From: Fibrobacter sp.
GTDB taxonomy: Bacteria; Fibrobacterota; Fibrobacteria; Fibrobacterales; Fibrobacteraceae
DNA length: 64,000 nt
Direction: 5' to 3'
Assembly (NCBI GenBank): GCA_024398955.1
Contig: JAKSIG010000012.1
Location: 1-64,000 of the forward strand
Positions within the stretch are counted from its first letter, which is position 1. Each line of letters opens with the position of its first letter. A program made the position numbers and the translations under genes. Shown here piece by piece: positions 16,398 through 23,989 of the stretch. Below the pieces are notes generated by a model. That model ran no database searches. It saw only the letters and a list, made by a program, of their open reading frames with translations, and was not told the origin of the DNA.

Positions 16398-17301
16398 AAG
16401 CCAACACCCCCTCAATCAACTGGTGATAGACTTCAGGGTATTCAATGTCGTCTATCGTTGTCACGCGCTTTCCTGCATCTTTTGAAGAAGCGCCACAATG
16501 GAACATCTTTTCATGGTCTGTTTTGTAATCCAGTACGACATAACGGTCATGGAATATACCGCCTGCAGGCCTCCGCTCAATATCCACATCAGGACGAGCA
16601 GCCTTGAAGTCGTCAATCATTGTTTGAGTCAAAGCGCAACCATTCCGCTGATCACTGAAAAGCGTAATCTTAACATTCTGAGCGACACCTCGCAACAAAT
16701 CCAGTGTTTTTACGCCAACAAAATCATCAAACACAAAAATTGACTTCTGAGCCATGCAATAAATCTGCGAGTTAGCGACATCGGCCTCCAGCTTTTGACC
16801 ATTCAGAATCAAGTGATGCTTATAGGTAGAAGGATCATGAAAGAATTCCATGACTTTGCCCAGCGATTCTTGGGTTTTCAGAGACTCCACCTCCAAACGA
16901 GCCACATCCGTGCGGATTTCAGCAATTTCATGAGAATGTTGAGCCGTGAGGGTTGCAATTTGAACACAGTTGGAACAACCCAGCAACTGCTGATTTTCAG
17001 AGGCTATATAATCCTTCATGTCCTTGAAAAGACGAACGATCGCAATACTTTGCTTAGTAGCCAAATCACCTTTTAGGACTGTCATGAGCATGTAAATGCC
17101 CTGCTCAGTGAATGCAAAAGGCATTTTTCGAACGCCACCCCAACTTGAAGTCAAATTTTTTGACTTCAAGTTGACATTCTCTTCATAATTTAGCTGAAAT
17201 CTAAAATCCTCCGGGAATTTTTCAGCATTATTCTTAACTTGCTGATTAAAAGCCTTGACCGAATACCCATAAATTTCCGCCAGATCGGCGTCAAGCATCA
17301 C
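16381..17301 (-). CDS. ORF6N-domain protein, copy 1 (N-terminally truncated)
   Basis: Homologue of the 341-residue protein encoded at 17584-18609, but it lacks the first 32 residues. The frame opens at a GTG then ATG (M-L-DADLAEIYGYS) exactly where a sequence junction occurs. The ORF6N DNA-binding domain (KAFNQQVKNNAEKFPEDFRF, about 10-95) is missing its first strand. A helical linker follows, then a C-terminal domain with IFHDRYVVLDY and FHCGASSKDAGKR, resembling a degenerate phospholipase-D-like fold. The C-terminus (LAFTPYP) is read from the 3' end of wzm, so it is not the native tail. It may be a pseudogene in progress; the frame is otherwise open for 307 codons. Confidence 0.7.
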   Translation of the reverse strand: MMLDADLAEIYGYSVKAFNQQVKNNAEKFPEDFRFQLNYEENVNLKSKNLTSSWGGVRKMPFAFTEQGIYMLMTVLKGDLATKQSIAIVRLFKDMKDYIASENQQLLGCSNCVQIATLTAQHSHEIAEIRTDVARLEVESLKTQESLGKVMEFFHDPSTYKHHLILNGQKLEADVANSQIYCMAQKSIFVFDDFVGVKTLDLLRGVAQNVKITLFSDQRNGCALTQTMIDDFKAARPDVDIERRPAGGIFHDRYVVLDYKTDHEKMFHCGASSKDAGKRVTTIDDIEYPEVYHQLIEGVLAFTPYP

Positions 17302-17305
17302 CTTT

Positions 17306-17559
17306 ATGCTCTACACATGCTGCCGAGGGGCCGATTCCCCTCAGAGGTCCTGCGGAAATGCGATTGCACGTTCCAGCGACACATGGCAGAGAGTTAATCA
17401 CCTCTCCAATTTCAGCTAAGAGGACTAATTCTCACGGCAATAAAGATACACAAACGTTCACTACTTGTCAAGCGGTATTTCCACATTCCCCCAAACACCC
17501 TCTTCAGTCACCCCCGACCAGATCGGGGGTCTAGATTTTTTACTACATTCCCGAACATA
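17306..17559. repeat. Copy A of a 255-bp intergenic repeat
   Basis: Closely similar to 18639-18893. It contains the hairpin GAGGGG-N6-CCCCTC, the segment around GAGAGTTAATCACCTCTCC, a terminator-like stem and the TACATT box that serves wzt in copy B. The best-matching stretches are 17306-17470 and 17508-17559, with a poorly matching middle. In copy A the wzt ATG has become ATA. Confidence 0.88.
17511..17541 (+). terminator. Terminator-like hairpin in repeat copy A
   Basis: CCCCCGA (17511-17517) pairs with TCGGGGG (17523-17529) and is followed by TCTAGATTTTTT. The T-run merges into the TACATT box region. Confidence 0.6.
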
Positions 17560-17587
17560 GCTAGCGCCGCGAGGACCCCTACCTCAA
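17557..17587 (+). pseudogene. Relic of the wzt 5' end
   Basis: After the copied wzt promoter the start codon reads ATA. 17564-17587 is then identical over 24 bp to 19001-19024 in wzt, with the intervening 107 bp missing. The stop codon of the ORF6N gene copy 2 (17584-17586) lies inside this relic, so the junction supplied that gene's 3' end. Confidence 0.8.
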
Positions 17588-18609
17588 GCCTCCTTCAACA
17601 GCATGTCCATCAGAGGGTGGTAAAGGTCCTTGAATTCAAGTGTCGCTACAGTTGCCACCCTATTCCCGGCGTCTTTGCTGGAGGGGCCACAGTGGTACAG
17701 AATCTCATTTTCCTCGTTATAGTCGATAAAGACATAACGATCATGGAAAATTCCCATAGCAGACCTTACAGAAAGCGTCAGATCGGGCCTGGCAGCCCTA
17801 AAATCTGCAAGAATAGCCTCCGTCAATACCTGGCGACCCCACTGGTCACTGAAAATCATAATTTCAAGGCCTTCCGGCACACCTCGCAGCAAGTCAAGAG
17901 TCTTTACACACACATACTCATCGATAACATAGATAGACTTCTTTGCAAGAGCGTAAATCTGCGTATATGCAATGTCCGCCTCAAGTTTTTGACCATTCAT
18001 GATCAAGTAATGCTTGTAGGTATTCGGGTCAATGAAATTGTCCATGACCTTTTGCAAATCATCTTGCATGGAGAACACTGTATTGGACAAATTTCCAAGA
18101 TCTTGACGAACCAGACCTATTTCCCGAGTATTCAAAGCAGTCTGAGCACCCAGTTGGGCAAGCCCATCCGCACCAAGCAACTGCAGGTTTTCGGCAACAA
18201 TGTAGTCCTTCATTTCTTTAAACAAAAGCATTATGGCAATACTTTGCTTAATAGCAAGCTCCCCCTTAAGAACAGTCATCAACATGTAAATACCTTGTTC
18301 TGTAAAGGCATAAGGTAAATAGACTCGCCCACCTTTCACCCCTTTGACCTGCATCGAGGTGCAATTTTTGCACCTCGATAATTCAGCAATTTCGTCCATA
18401 GTCAACTGAAATCGGAAAATCTCGGGAAAACGCTCTATATTATTCTTAACCTGTCTATTGAAATCCTTGGTACTATACCCATAAATTTCCGCCAGATCGG
18501 CGTCAAGCATCACCTTTACACCGCGGATGGTGTAAACCTTGTTCTTCAAGAAACTCTCGTCTACGAGAGAAAACTCGGCACTATTGCCAGCAGCCACATT
18601 CTTTTTCAT
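17584..18609 (-). CDS. ORF6N-domain protein, copy 2 (full length)
   Basis: 341 residues. The ORF6N domain (about 15-110) begins FLKNKVYTIRGVKVMLDADL, with GYSTKDFNRQVKNNIERFP, and TEQGIYMLMTVLKGELAIKQ marks its end. ORF6N is found in phage antirepressor-type DNA-binding proteins. The middle is a helical linker (about 150-200). The C-terminal domain has MIFSDQWGRQVL, IFHDRYVFIDY and YHCGPSSKDAGNRV, a conserved His/Arg...Ser-Lys-Asp pattern that resembles PLD-like folds but lacks a canonical HxK. It is antisense to the wzm/wzt pair and is not part of the export system. Its function is unknown. Confidence 0.8.
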   Translation of the reverse strand: MKKNVAAGNSAEFSLVDESFLKNKVYTIRGVKVMLDADLAEIYGYSTKDFNRQVKNNIERFPEIFRFQLTMDEIAELSRCKNCTSMQVKGVKGGRVYLPYAFTEQGIYMLMTVLKGELAIKQSIAIMLLFKEMKDYIVAENLQLLGADGLAQLGAQTALNTREIGLVRQDLGNLSNTVFSMQDDLQKVMDNFIDPNTYKHYLIMNGQKLEADIAYTQIYALAKKSIYVIDEYVCVKTLDLLRGVPEGLEIMIFSDQWGRQVLTEAILADFRAARPDLTLSVRSAMGIFHDRYVFIDYNEENEILYHCGPSSKDAGNRVATVATLEFKDLYHPLMDMLLKEA

Positions 18610-18843
18610 GAATTATTCTACGGGATTCCCGAAATCCCATGCTCTACGCATGCTGCCGAGGGGCCGATTCCCCTCAGAGGTCCTGCGGAAATGCGATTGC
18701 ACGTTCCAGCGACACATGGCAGAGAGTTAATCACCTCTCCAATTTCAGCTAAGAGGATTAATTCTCACGACAATAAAGATACACAAATGTTCATCACTTG
18801 TCAAGTAGGTTTTTACGAGCACCACATAATCCATTCCCCAGTC

Positions 18844-18876
18844 ACCCCTGACCAGATCGGGGGTCTAGATTTTTTA
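18844..18876 (+). terminator. Terminator-like hairpin in repeat copy B
   Basis: ACCCCTGA (18844-18851) pairs with TCGGGGGT (18857-18864) with one G-T wobble, followed by CTAGATTTTTT. It would insulate wzt from upstream plus-strand transcription. Confidence 0.6.
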
Positions 18877-18877
18877 C

Positions 18878-18890
18878 TACATTCCCGGAC
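18878..18890 (+). promoter_or_regulatory. TACATT box 7 nt before the wzt start
   Basis: TTTTTTACTACATTCCCGGAC precedes the ATG with no Shine-Dalgarno sequence. Confidence 0.6.
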
Positions 18891-20195
18891 ATGGCCACCG
18901 CAATCGAGTTTGAAAACATCAGCAAGCAGTACCGCCTGGGCTTGGTAAGCACGGGCACGCTCAGCCACGACCTCAATCGATTCTGGCAGACCAAGATCTT
19001 GCGCCGCGAGGACCCCTACCTCAAAGTGGGCGAAACCAACGACCGCGCAAGCAAAGGTTCCAGCGACTACGTGTGGGCCCTGAAGGACATCAACTTCAAG
19101 GTGGAACAGGGCGACGTCGTGGGCATCATCGGCAGGAACGGCGCCGGCAAAAGTACGCTCCTCAAGCTACTCTCCCGCGTGACCGCCCCCACCACGGGCA
19201 TCATCCGCGCCAAGGGCCGCATCGCAAGCCTGCTCGAAGTGGGCACCGGCTTCCACCCCGAAATGACCGGCCGCGAGAACATCTACATGAACGGCGCCAT
19301 CATGGGCATGACCCGCGCCGAAATCTCCCGCAAGCTGGACGAGATCGTAGACTTCAGCGGCTGCGAACGCTACCTCGACACCCCCGTCAAGCGCTACTCC
19401 AGCGGCATGACCGTCCGTCTGGGCTTCGCCATCGCCGCCCACCTGGAACCCGAAATCCTCGTAGTGGACGAAGTGCTTGCCGTAGGCGACGCCGAATTCC
19501 AGAAGAAAGCCATCGGCAAGATGCAGGACGTCAGCAAAGGCGAAGGCCGGACCGTGCTGTTCGTAAGCCATAATATGGGGGCTGTTAGGAATTTGTGCAA
19601 GACGGGAATTGTGCTGAGCCAAGGACAAGTTGCATTTAGCGGAAGTGCGGAAGAAGCTATCGGGTTTTATACAAGTAAAGATGTAGTAGAGAAACAAACA
19701 GAATGCATCATTACGAAAGACAAGCATTTGCTGAAAGACAACTTTTCGAACGAAATTGAAATAAGAAAAGTAACTCTATGCAACGAATCTTCCGTAATAG
19801 CCACAGACGAACCAATTGAAGTTGAACTTTTATTAAAGAATAATGGATGTAAGCACAAAAAATGTCAATATACGGTATATATTCTTGACGACGAAAATCA
19901 GCGAATTGAAGCATTCCTAACAGATCCAATAGACATTCCGACAAATAAAAGCGAGTATAATATTCGTTTGAAACTTAAAAATCATGATTTATACAAAGGA
20001 ATTTATACACTTCGTTTTTTAGTCGGGTTACGAGACTTTTCTACAGCAGTCACAAATTTTGACGCAACAACAGATGTGCTCTCTTTTGAAGTAAAATATT
20101 TATCAAAAAAAGAAAAACTAGAGTATAGCGTAAATTCCGATTGGTTTAGGACTATATACAGGAAAAATGACTCTATTGATTATGAAATAATTTAA
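18891..20195 (+). CDS. wzt: ABC-type O-antigen/polysaccharide export ATPase with C-terminal binding domain
   Basis: ATP-hydrolysing partner of Wzm, 434 residues. Walker A GRNGAGKST (about 83-91), signature YSSGMTVRLGFAIA, Walker B ILVVDEVLAVGD and the H-loop FVSHN are intact. The C-terminal 170 residues form a beta-sandwich of the Wzt carbohydrate-binding type, which in characterised systems recognises the cognate O-antigen end. Base composition changes sharply near 19570: upstream DNA is GC-rich like the core genes, downstream is AT-rich like the glycosyltransferases. So the ATPase and binding halves appear to have different histories. It has its own promoter because ORF6N genes separate it from wzm. 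Confidence 0.95.
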   Translation: MATAIEFENISKQYRLGLVSTGTLSHDLNRFWQTKILRREDPYLKVGETNDRASKGSSDYVWALKDINFKVEQGDVVGIIGRNGAGKSTLLKLLSRVTAPTTGIIRAKGRIASLLEVGTGFHPEMTGRENIYMNGAIMGMTRAEISRKLDEIVDFSGCERYLDTPVKRYSSGMTVRLGFAIAAHLEPEILVVDEVLAVGDAEFQKKAIGKMQDVSKGEGRTVLFVSHNMGAVRNLCKTGIVLSQGQVAFSGSAEEAIGFYTSKDVVEKQTECIITKDKHLLKDNFSNEIEIRKVTLCNESSVIATDEPIEVELLLKNNGCKHKKCQYTVYILDDENQRIEAFLTDPIDIPTNKSEYNIRLKLKNHDLYKGIYTLRFLVGLRDFSTAVTNFDATTDVLSFEVKYLSKKEKLEYSVNSDWFRTIYRKNDSIDYEII

Positions 20196-20204
20196 CACAG
20201 GCCA

Positions 20205-21164
20205 ATGAATCTTCAAGAGAAAATAAACCAACTCCGTCAGATAATTAACCAGCAGTTATCTTCGTTGGTTACAGAGGATTATTTTTTCTTGGAACTTCCC
20301 TATTATGAAAACATCGGCGACACGCTCATATGGGAAGGATCTATTAATTTCTTCAAACAATTCAAGTGTAAATGCCTATATTCGGCATCCCTACAGACAT
20401 TCTACTTTCATAAAGCATCCAGTTCAACCCCTATTTTTTTACAGGGTGGAGGAAATTTCGGGGACTTATATCAAGAAATACACAGTTTTCGCAAGCGTAT
20501 TATTGAATTATACCCAAGCAACCCAATAACGATTCTTCCTCAATCCGTTTGTTACGAAAGCAACGACAATCTCAAAGAAGATGAAGTTTTCTTCGCCAAG
20601 CATACCAATGTCGTCATGTGTGCCCGAGACATAAATTCGTTTGAATTTATGAAGCAGCATTTTCCACACAACAGAGTGTTGCTCGTTCCTGATATGGCGT
20701 TCTTCATAGATTTCAAAAAGTACGGGGCAAAGCAAAATTTACCCACGGAACGAACGCTGTTCGCAAAACGCATAGACAAAGAACTTAAAGACAATTCCTG
20801 GCCAGAGCAAATTCCTCAAACAGCCGAGGTTCACGACTGGCCTACATTTGAATTCAAAGCCAAAAAATACCAACGAGCAGATTATATTTGTGGTTGGTTA
20901 AATTTCTTTGCAAACATTAAGGGAATAAAGTCATTTAACAGATTAATTGATTTTCAACGAAATCATTTTTATCGAAAAGAATACCTGAAGGACTGCGTTG
21001 AATTTCTTTCCAAATATGACACCGTATATTCCACACGCCTGCATATCATGATAGCAGCAGCCATGCTGGGCAAACAAGTCTACGTAATAGACAACACTTA
21101 CGGGAAAAACATCAGTCTTTATAACACATGGTTGAAGAACTTGGACAACGTAGAGCAGATGTAA
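20205..21164 (+). CDS. Polysaccharide pyruvyl transferase-family protein
   Basis: 319 residues resembling the polysaccharide pyruvyl transferase family (ExoV/CsaB/EpsO group), which adds ketal pyruvate to sugars from phosphoenolpyruvate. The N-terminal Rossmann-like half has ENIGDTLIWEGSINFF and FLQGGGNFGDLY. The C-terminal half has DTVYSTRLHIMIAAAMLGKQ (conserved R-H of the family) and VIDNTYGKNISLYNTWL. It begins 9 nt after the wzt stop, so it is in the wzt operon. It is AT-rich, like the 3' half of wzt. Confidence 0.87.
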   Translation: MNLQEKINQLRQIINQQLSSLVTEDYFFLELPYYENIGDTLIWEGSINFFKQFKCKCLYSASLQTFYFHKASSSTPIFLQGGGNFGDLYQEIHSFRKRIIELYPSNPITILPQSVCYESNDNLKEDEVFFAKHTNVVMCARDINSFEFMKQHFPHNRVLLVPDMAFFIDFKKYGAKQNLPTERTLFAKRIDKELKDNSWPEQIPQTAEVHDWPTFEFKAKKYQRADYICGWLNFFANIKGIKSFNRLIDFQRNHFYRKEYLKDCVEFLSKYDTVYSTRLHIMIAAAMLGKQVYVIDNTYGKNISLYNTWLKNLDNVEQM

Positions 21165-21316
21165 AAACCTGCGTTTTAAAAACTATTTCAAAACATTCAT
21201 GCATAAGTAGTTCGTTATTGTAAGAATAGAAGTCCATATTTTACGGAAGAACGTCCCTACACAAAGAGATTGTCAATATAAAAGATCTGTTTTCGCAAAG
21301 AAACTGGTCTTATATA

Positions 21317-21601
21317 TCATGAATTAGAATGAGTATTTTTTTCCTTTATCCATGTCCAAAAATTTTCTGTCATCCATCCATTTCTGTTTTCGATGTTCAA
21401 CTCACAAATAAACAGACTTCCATCAGGATCAACTAACTTTTTTAACCTACCCATCCAACGATCAATATCCGAGGATGAATAAACAACCCAAAAAGATTCA
21501 TTTAGCCGAAACCAATCTAGAGCCTTGTTCATTTCATCTTCAACTTGGCTAACCGAACATCCTTTTTTGGGATTTATAAAAATAGAAAAAAATTTTTTCA
21601 C
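21317..21601 (-). CDS. Small hypothetical protein
   Basis: I favour a GTG start at 21601 (94 residues; VKKFFSIFINPKKGCSVSQV), because GGGGGGAATTAAA provides a ribosome site and it follows the upstream stop by 1 nt. Earlier ATGs would overlap that gene by up to 44 nt. The rest reads ALDWFRLNESFWVVYSSSD, then RLKKLVDPDGSLFICEL, a beta-alpha-beta pattern reminiscent of small ferredoxin-like (SinR/Cas2-like) folds, but this is a weak impression. It appears translationally coupled to the 21603-22019 membrane protein. Confidence 0.6.
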   Translation of the reverse strand: MKKFFSIFINPKKGCSVSQVEDEMNKALDWFRLNESFWVVYSSSDIDRWMGRLKKLVDPDGSLFICELNIENRNGWMTENFWTWIKEKNTHSNS

Positions 21602-21602
21602 T

Positions 21603-22019
21603 TTAATTCCCCCCATCATTCTCTTTTTCATCAGGTCTTTCAGCATCCGCAGAATTTACTATTTCAAGTTGTGAATTCGGATCCAACATTGGATTCTTGT
21701 TATCAAAGCCTACTTGACTATTATTTTTTGAAGCTAATTGCATTTTTTGTAACAAGATAAACTCGCCACCTTCCAACAAAGCCGCTTGAGGATTTTTATT
21801 TGCAAAATCCGTTAATTTAAATAACGCTACAAAAGCCAATATCGTAATAACGGCAAAGGCAGCAACATATAAACCGAAACAATCGGCTTTCACAGCTAGA
21901 ATAGCTAACACTACCACTATAACGAGAAGCAATATCGTAATTTTCCCGACAAAACCATTTGGCAGTTTGATTTTCGACACATTGGCAGCAATCGCTTTGA
22001 AAAATTCTCTATCTTCCAT
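21603..22019 (-). CDS. Small two-span membrane protein, unknown
   Basis: 138 residues with two adjacent transmembrane helices (ITILLLVIVVVLAILAV and LYVAAFAVITILAFVALF) and a soluble acidic C-terminus ending DEKENDGGN. The N-terminal 20 residues are basic and amphipathic. No family is recognised. It forms a two-gene unit with the small protein that follows it. It is AT-rich, consistent with accessory DNA inside the polysaccharide locus. Confidence 0.65.
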   Translation of the reverse strand: MEDREFFKAIAANVSKIKLPNGFVGKITILLLVIVVVLAILAVKADCFGLYVAAFAVITILAFVALFKLTDFANKNPQAALLEGGEFILLQKMQLASKNNSQVGFDNKNPMLDPNSQLEIVNSADAERPDEKENDGGN

Positions 22020-22173
22020 TGGTATAACACATCCTTTTTTAGAGTTAAAAAAATAGAAAAAATCTCTATTCTATCACTTAGTTGGAGAGCCAAATAGTGT
22101 TATAATTGCCCCCCAAAAAAAGGCCTAATCCGACAAAAAAAAGATTAACCAAGACTGTTAAATATAGATTTTA

Positions 22174-23454
22174 TCACACTTCATTCAACAACCATTTCCA
22201 GCATGGAACAATTTCTATTTGACCGTAAGCATCCTGGCGAGTTCCTTCCTCATCGTAAGTAACCACGACTCGACGCTTGCAGGGCAACACCTTTGGCAAC
22301 TTTGACAATCCGGCGATTTCACGTTCCATGGTATCATCGGTTTTTGCAACAGAATAGCAAGCCTGCACAGCAAGTTCTTCGTCGGGTACATAGAAATCAA
22401 CTTCTACACCGGCATTATAAAAAAAGACTTTTTCGTTGTCTCGATCATGCCCAAAATTTCTGAACAGACTCACAGCAACCAAATTCTCCAGCAAGGTTGT
22501 CGCGGGATCTACCAGAAGCAGATTCAGCAAGCCGTTGTCGATAAAATAATATTTCGGTTTTGATTCCTTTTCTCCAAATTTACCTACATAATTTTTCAAA
22601 GGCATCAACAGCCAAGAAGCACAACATGCATCAACAAGTGAAATTACGGTATTAACGCCTATTTTCAATCCACTGGAGGCAATGACATTACTAATTCGGT
22701 TATACGAAATCGGCTGTTTAACGCTTTCGGCTAATTTCTTTATAAGCATTCTCAGCTGAGCTACATTCGATATGCCGTTACGGGCAACAATGTCTCCAAG
22801 ATATATTTTTTGGAACACGCTCGAAATGTAGCTTCGCTTATCTTTGTACATCAAGCTTTCGGGGAAACCGCCGTTATAAAAATAATCCTTAAAGAAGCTT
22901 CTTACTTGGCCCCGAGCCTGAGTAGCCAATCGTCTAGGCAAGTAAAAGTCATTCGCTCCAAGAAACTCCTTAAACGAATATGGGAACACTTCACGCACAA
23001 AGTAGCGCCCACCAAGAGTCGTTGAAATTTCTGAAGAAAGCATATTGGCATTGCTGCCAGTGATGTACACAACATACTTGGAATCGGCTAAACGCCGGGC
23101 GAACTTATGCCAGCCGGCAACATTCTGCACCTCATCCAAAAAGAGAACTGGTTTTGAGCCATTTTGAGAAGAATGACATTCCAAAATTTTATTGAAGTCG
23201 GAAACATCAAAACCTATCAAGCGTTCATCTTCAAAATTCACATAAATAATGTCGTCCCACGAAATTCCAGCAGCAACCAGCTCATGCATCCGCTGATACA
23301 TAAGATACGATTTTCCAGCTCGGCGAACACCAAGAAAAACGTAGCACCCCTGTTCCTCAAACAGGAACTTTCTCTGAATAAATTCCACGTTTTTTGCAGA
23401 TTCACGAAGATCTTCCAGGACTTCCTGAATTTGAACATTGCTAATTTCACTCAT
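22174..23454 (-). CDS. AAA ATPase of the AAA_14/DUF4143 type
   Basis: 426 residues. Walker A GVRRAGKSYLMYQRM (about 42-56), Walker B KPVLFLDEVQNVAGW (about 100-114), sensor ITGSNANMLSSEISTTLGGR. The C-terminal DUF4143 region includes YFNGGFPES-type text (YNGGFPESLMYK), PKYYFIDNGLLNLLL and a degenerate nuclease-like VFFYNAGVEVDFYVPDEEL. These proteins are common accessory ATPases of unsettled function. The promoter region holds two identical-architecture inverted repeats (23469-23525). Confidence 0.9.
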   Translation of the reverse strand: MSEISNVQIQEVLEDLRESAKNVEFIQRKFLFEEQGCYVFLGVRRAGKSYLMYQRMHELVAAGISWDDIIYVNFEDERLIGFDVSDFNKILECHSSQNGSKPVLFLDEVQNVAGWHKFARRLADSKYVVYITGSNANMLSSEISTTLGGRYFVREVFPYSFKEFLGANDFYLPRRLATQARGQVRSFFKDYFYNGGFPESLMYKDKRSYISSVFQKIYLGDIVARNGISNVAQLRMLIKKLAESVKQPISYNRISNVIASSGLKIGVNTVISLVDACCASWLLMPLKNYVGKFGEKESKPKYYFIDNGLLNLLLVDPATTLLENLVAVSLFRNFGHDRDNEKVFFYNAGVEVDFYVPDEELAVQACYSVAKTDDTMEREIAGLSKLPKVLPCKRRVVVTYDEEGTRQDAYGQIEIVPCWKWLLNEV

Positions 23455-23468
23455 AACAGCACTTGCAA

Positions 23469-23525
23469 TTTTATTCCATTTTCAGAATAAAATATAATAA
23501 TTTTTATTCTCAAACGAGAATAAAA
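23469..23525. promoter_or_regulatory. Twin inverted repeats TTTTATTC-N8-GAATAAAA
   Basis: Two perfect 8-bp inverted repeats with identical half-sites and identical 8-bp gaps, at 23469-23492 and 23502-23525, are spaced 33 bp centre to centre (about three helical turns). They lie between the divergent AAA ATPase gene and the remnant at 23528. This layout (half-site, N8, half-site, repeated in phase) is that of a dimeric repressor's operators, for example HipB-like or Xre proteins. Confidence 0.7.
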
Positions 23526-23527
23526 CA

Positions 23528-23930
23528 ATGTATTTAAGCGACTATATTGAAAGACTTGGCACTTGCACAGAGGACATCATCAAAAAACGTACCTACTACG
23601 GCCTTAAAACCCCTGAATTTCACATCGCAAACGACTTCAAAGTCATCATTTGGCGAGCTTCGCAAAACGAGGCGGGACTAGCCACGCCTACAGAAACCGA
23701 CAAGCACCCGACAAGTACCCGACAAGCAAACTACCCAAAATCCGAATATCTTTGCTTTGATAGAAGTGATTGGAGAGCAAAATTAGTCCATCAAAGAAAT
23801 GATGACTTCTCTAGAACTAAAAAAATCGTGAGAACTTTTTAAATCTTTATCTTTCCCCAGCAATCAAAGAAGGGGTCGTAAGGATGCTTTATCCAAACTC
23901 TCCAAAACACAAAGTAAAATACTCCAAATA
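23528..23930 (+). pseudogene. 3' remnant of an AlbA_2/ATP-binding regulator-like gene
   Basis: The first frame starts YLSDYIERLGTCTEDIIKK, then YGLKTPEFHI...FKVIIWR, the end of the ATP-binding region of AAA_4/AlbA_2 proteins. Shifting frame, ALIEVIGEQ-stop-SIKEMMTSLELKK and then PAIKEGVVRMLYPNSPKH continue what would be the family's C-terminal winged helix. At least two frameshifts and an in-frame TAG are needed, and the 5' two-thirds are absent. A short tandem ACCCGACAAG-type repeat lies in the linker. Confidence 0.75.
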
Positions 23931-23977
23931 GAAAAACCTTTGAAAGCACCTTAAACAACAGCACAAGATTCTTTTTA

Positions 23978-23989
23978 TATATTGTAGTC
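23978..23989 (+). promoter_or_regulatory. TATATT box 6 nt before the 23990 start
   Basis: CTTTTTATATATTGTAGTC precedes the ATG with no Shine-Dalgarno sequence. Confidence 0.5.

Larger units (their letters stand above)
18639..18893. repeat. Copy B of the 255-bp intergenic repeat (active wzt promoter side)
   Basis: Closely similar to 17306-17559. It carries the GAGGGG-N6-CCCCTC hairpin (18658-18675), the terminator-like stem at 18844-18876 and the wzt TACATT box and ATG. The ORF6N copy 2 gene starts just outside it on the other side. Confidence 0.88.

Noticed and set aside
17327-17344. GAGGGG-N6-CCCCTC as a terminator
   Set aside because: No T-run follows on either strand; kept only as a hairpin inside the 255-bp repeat.
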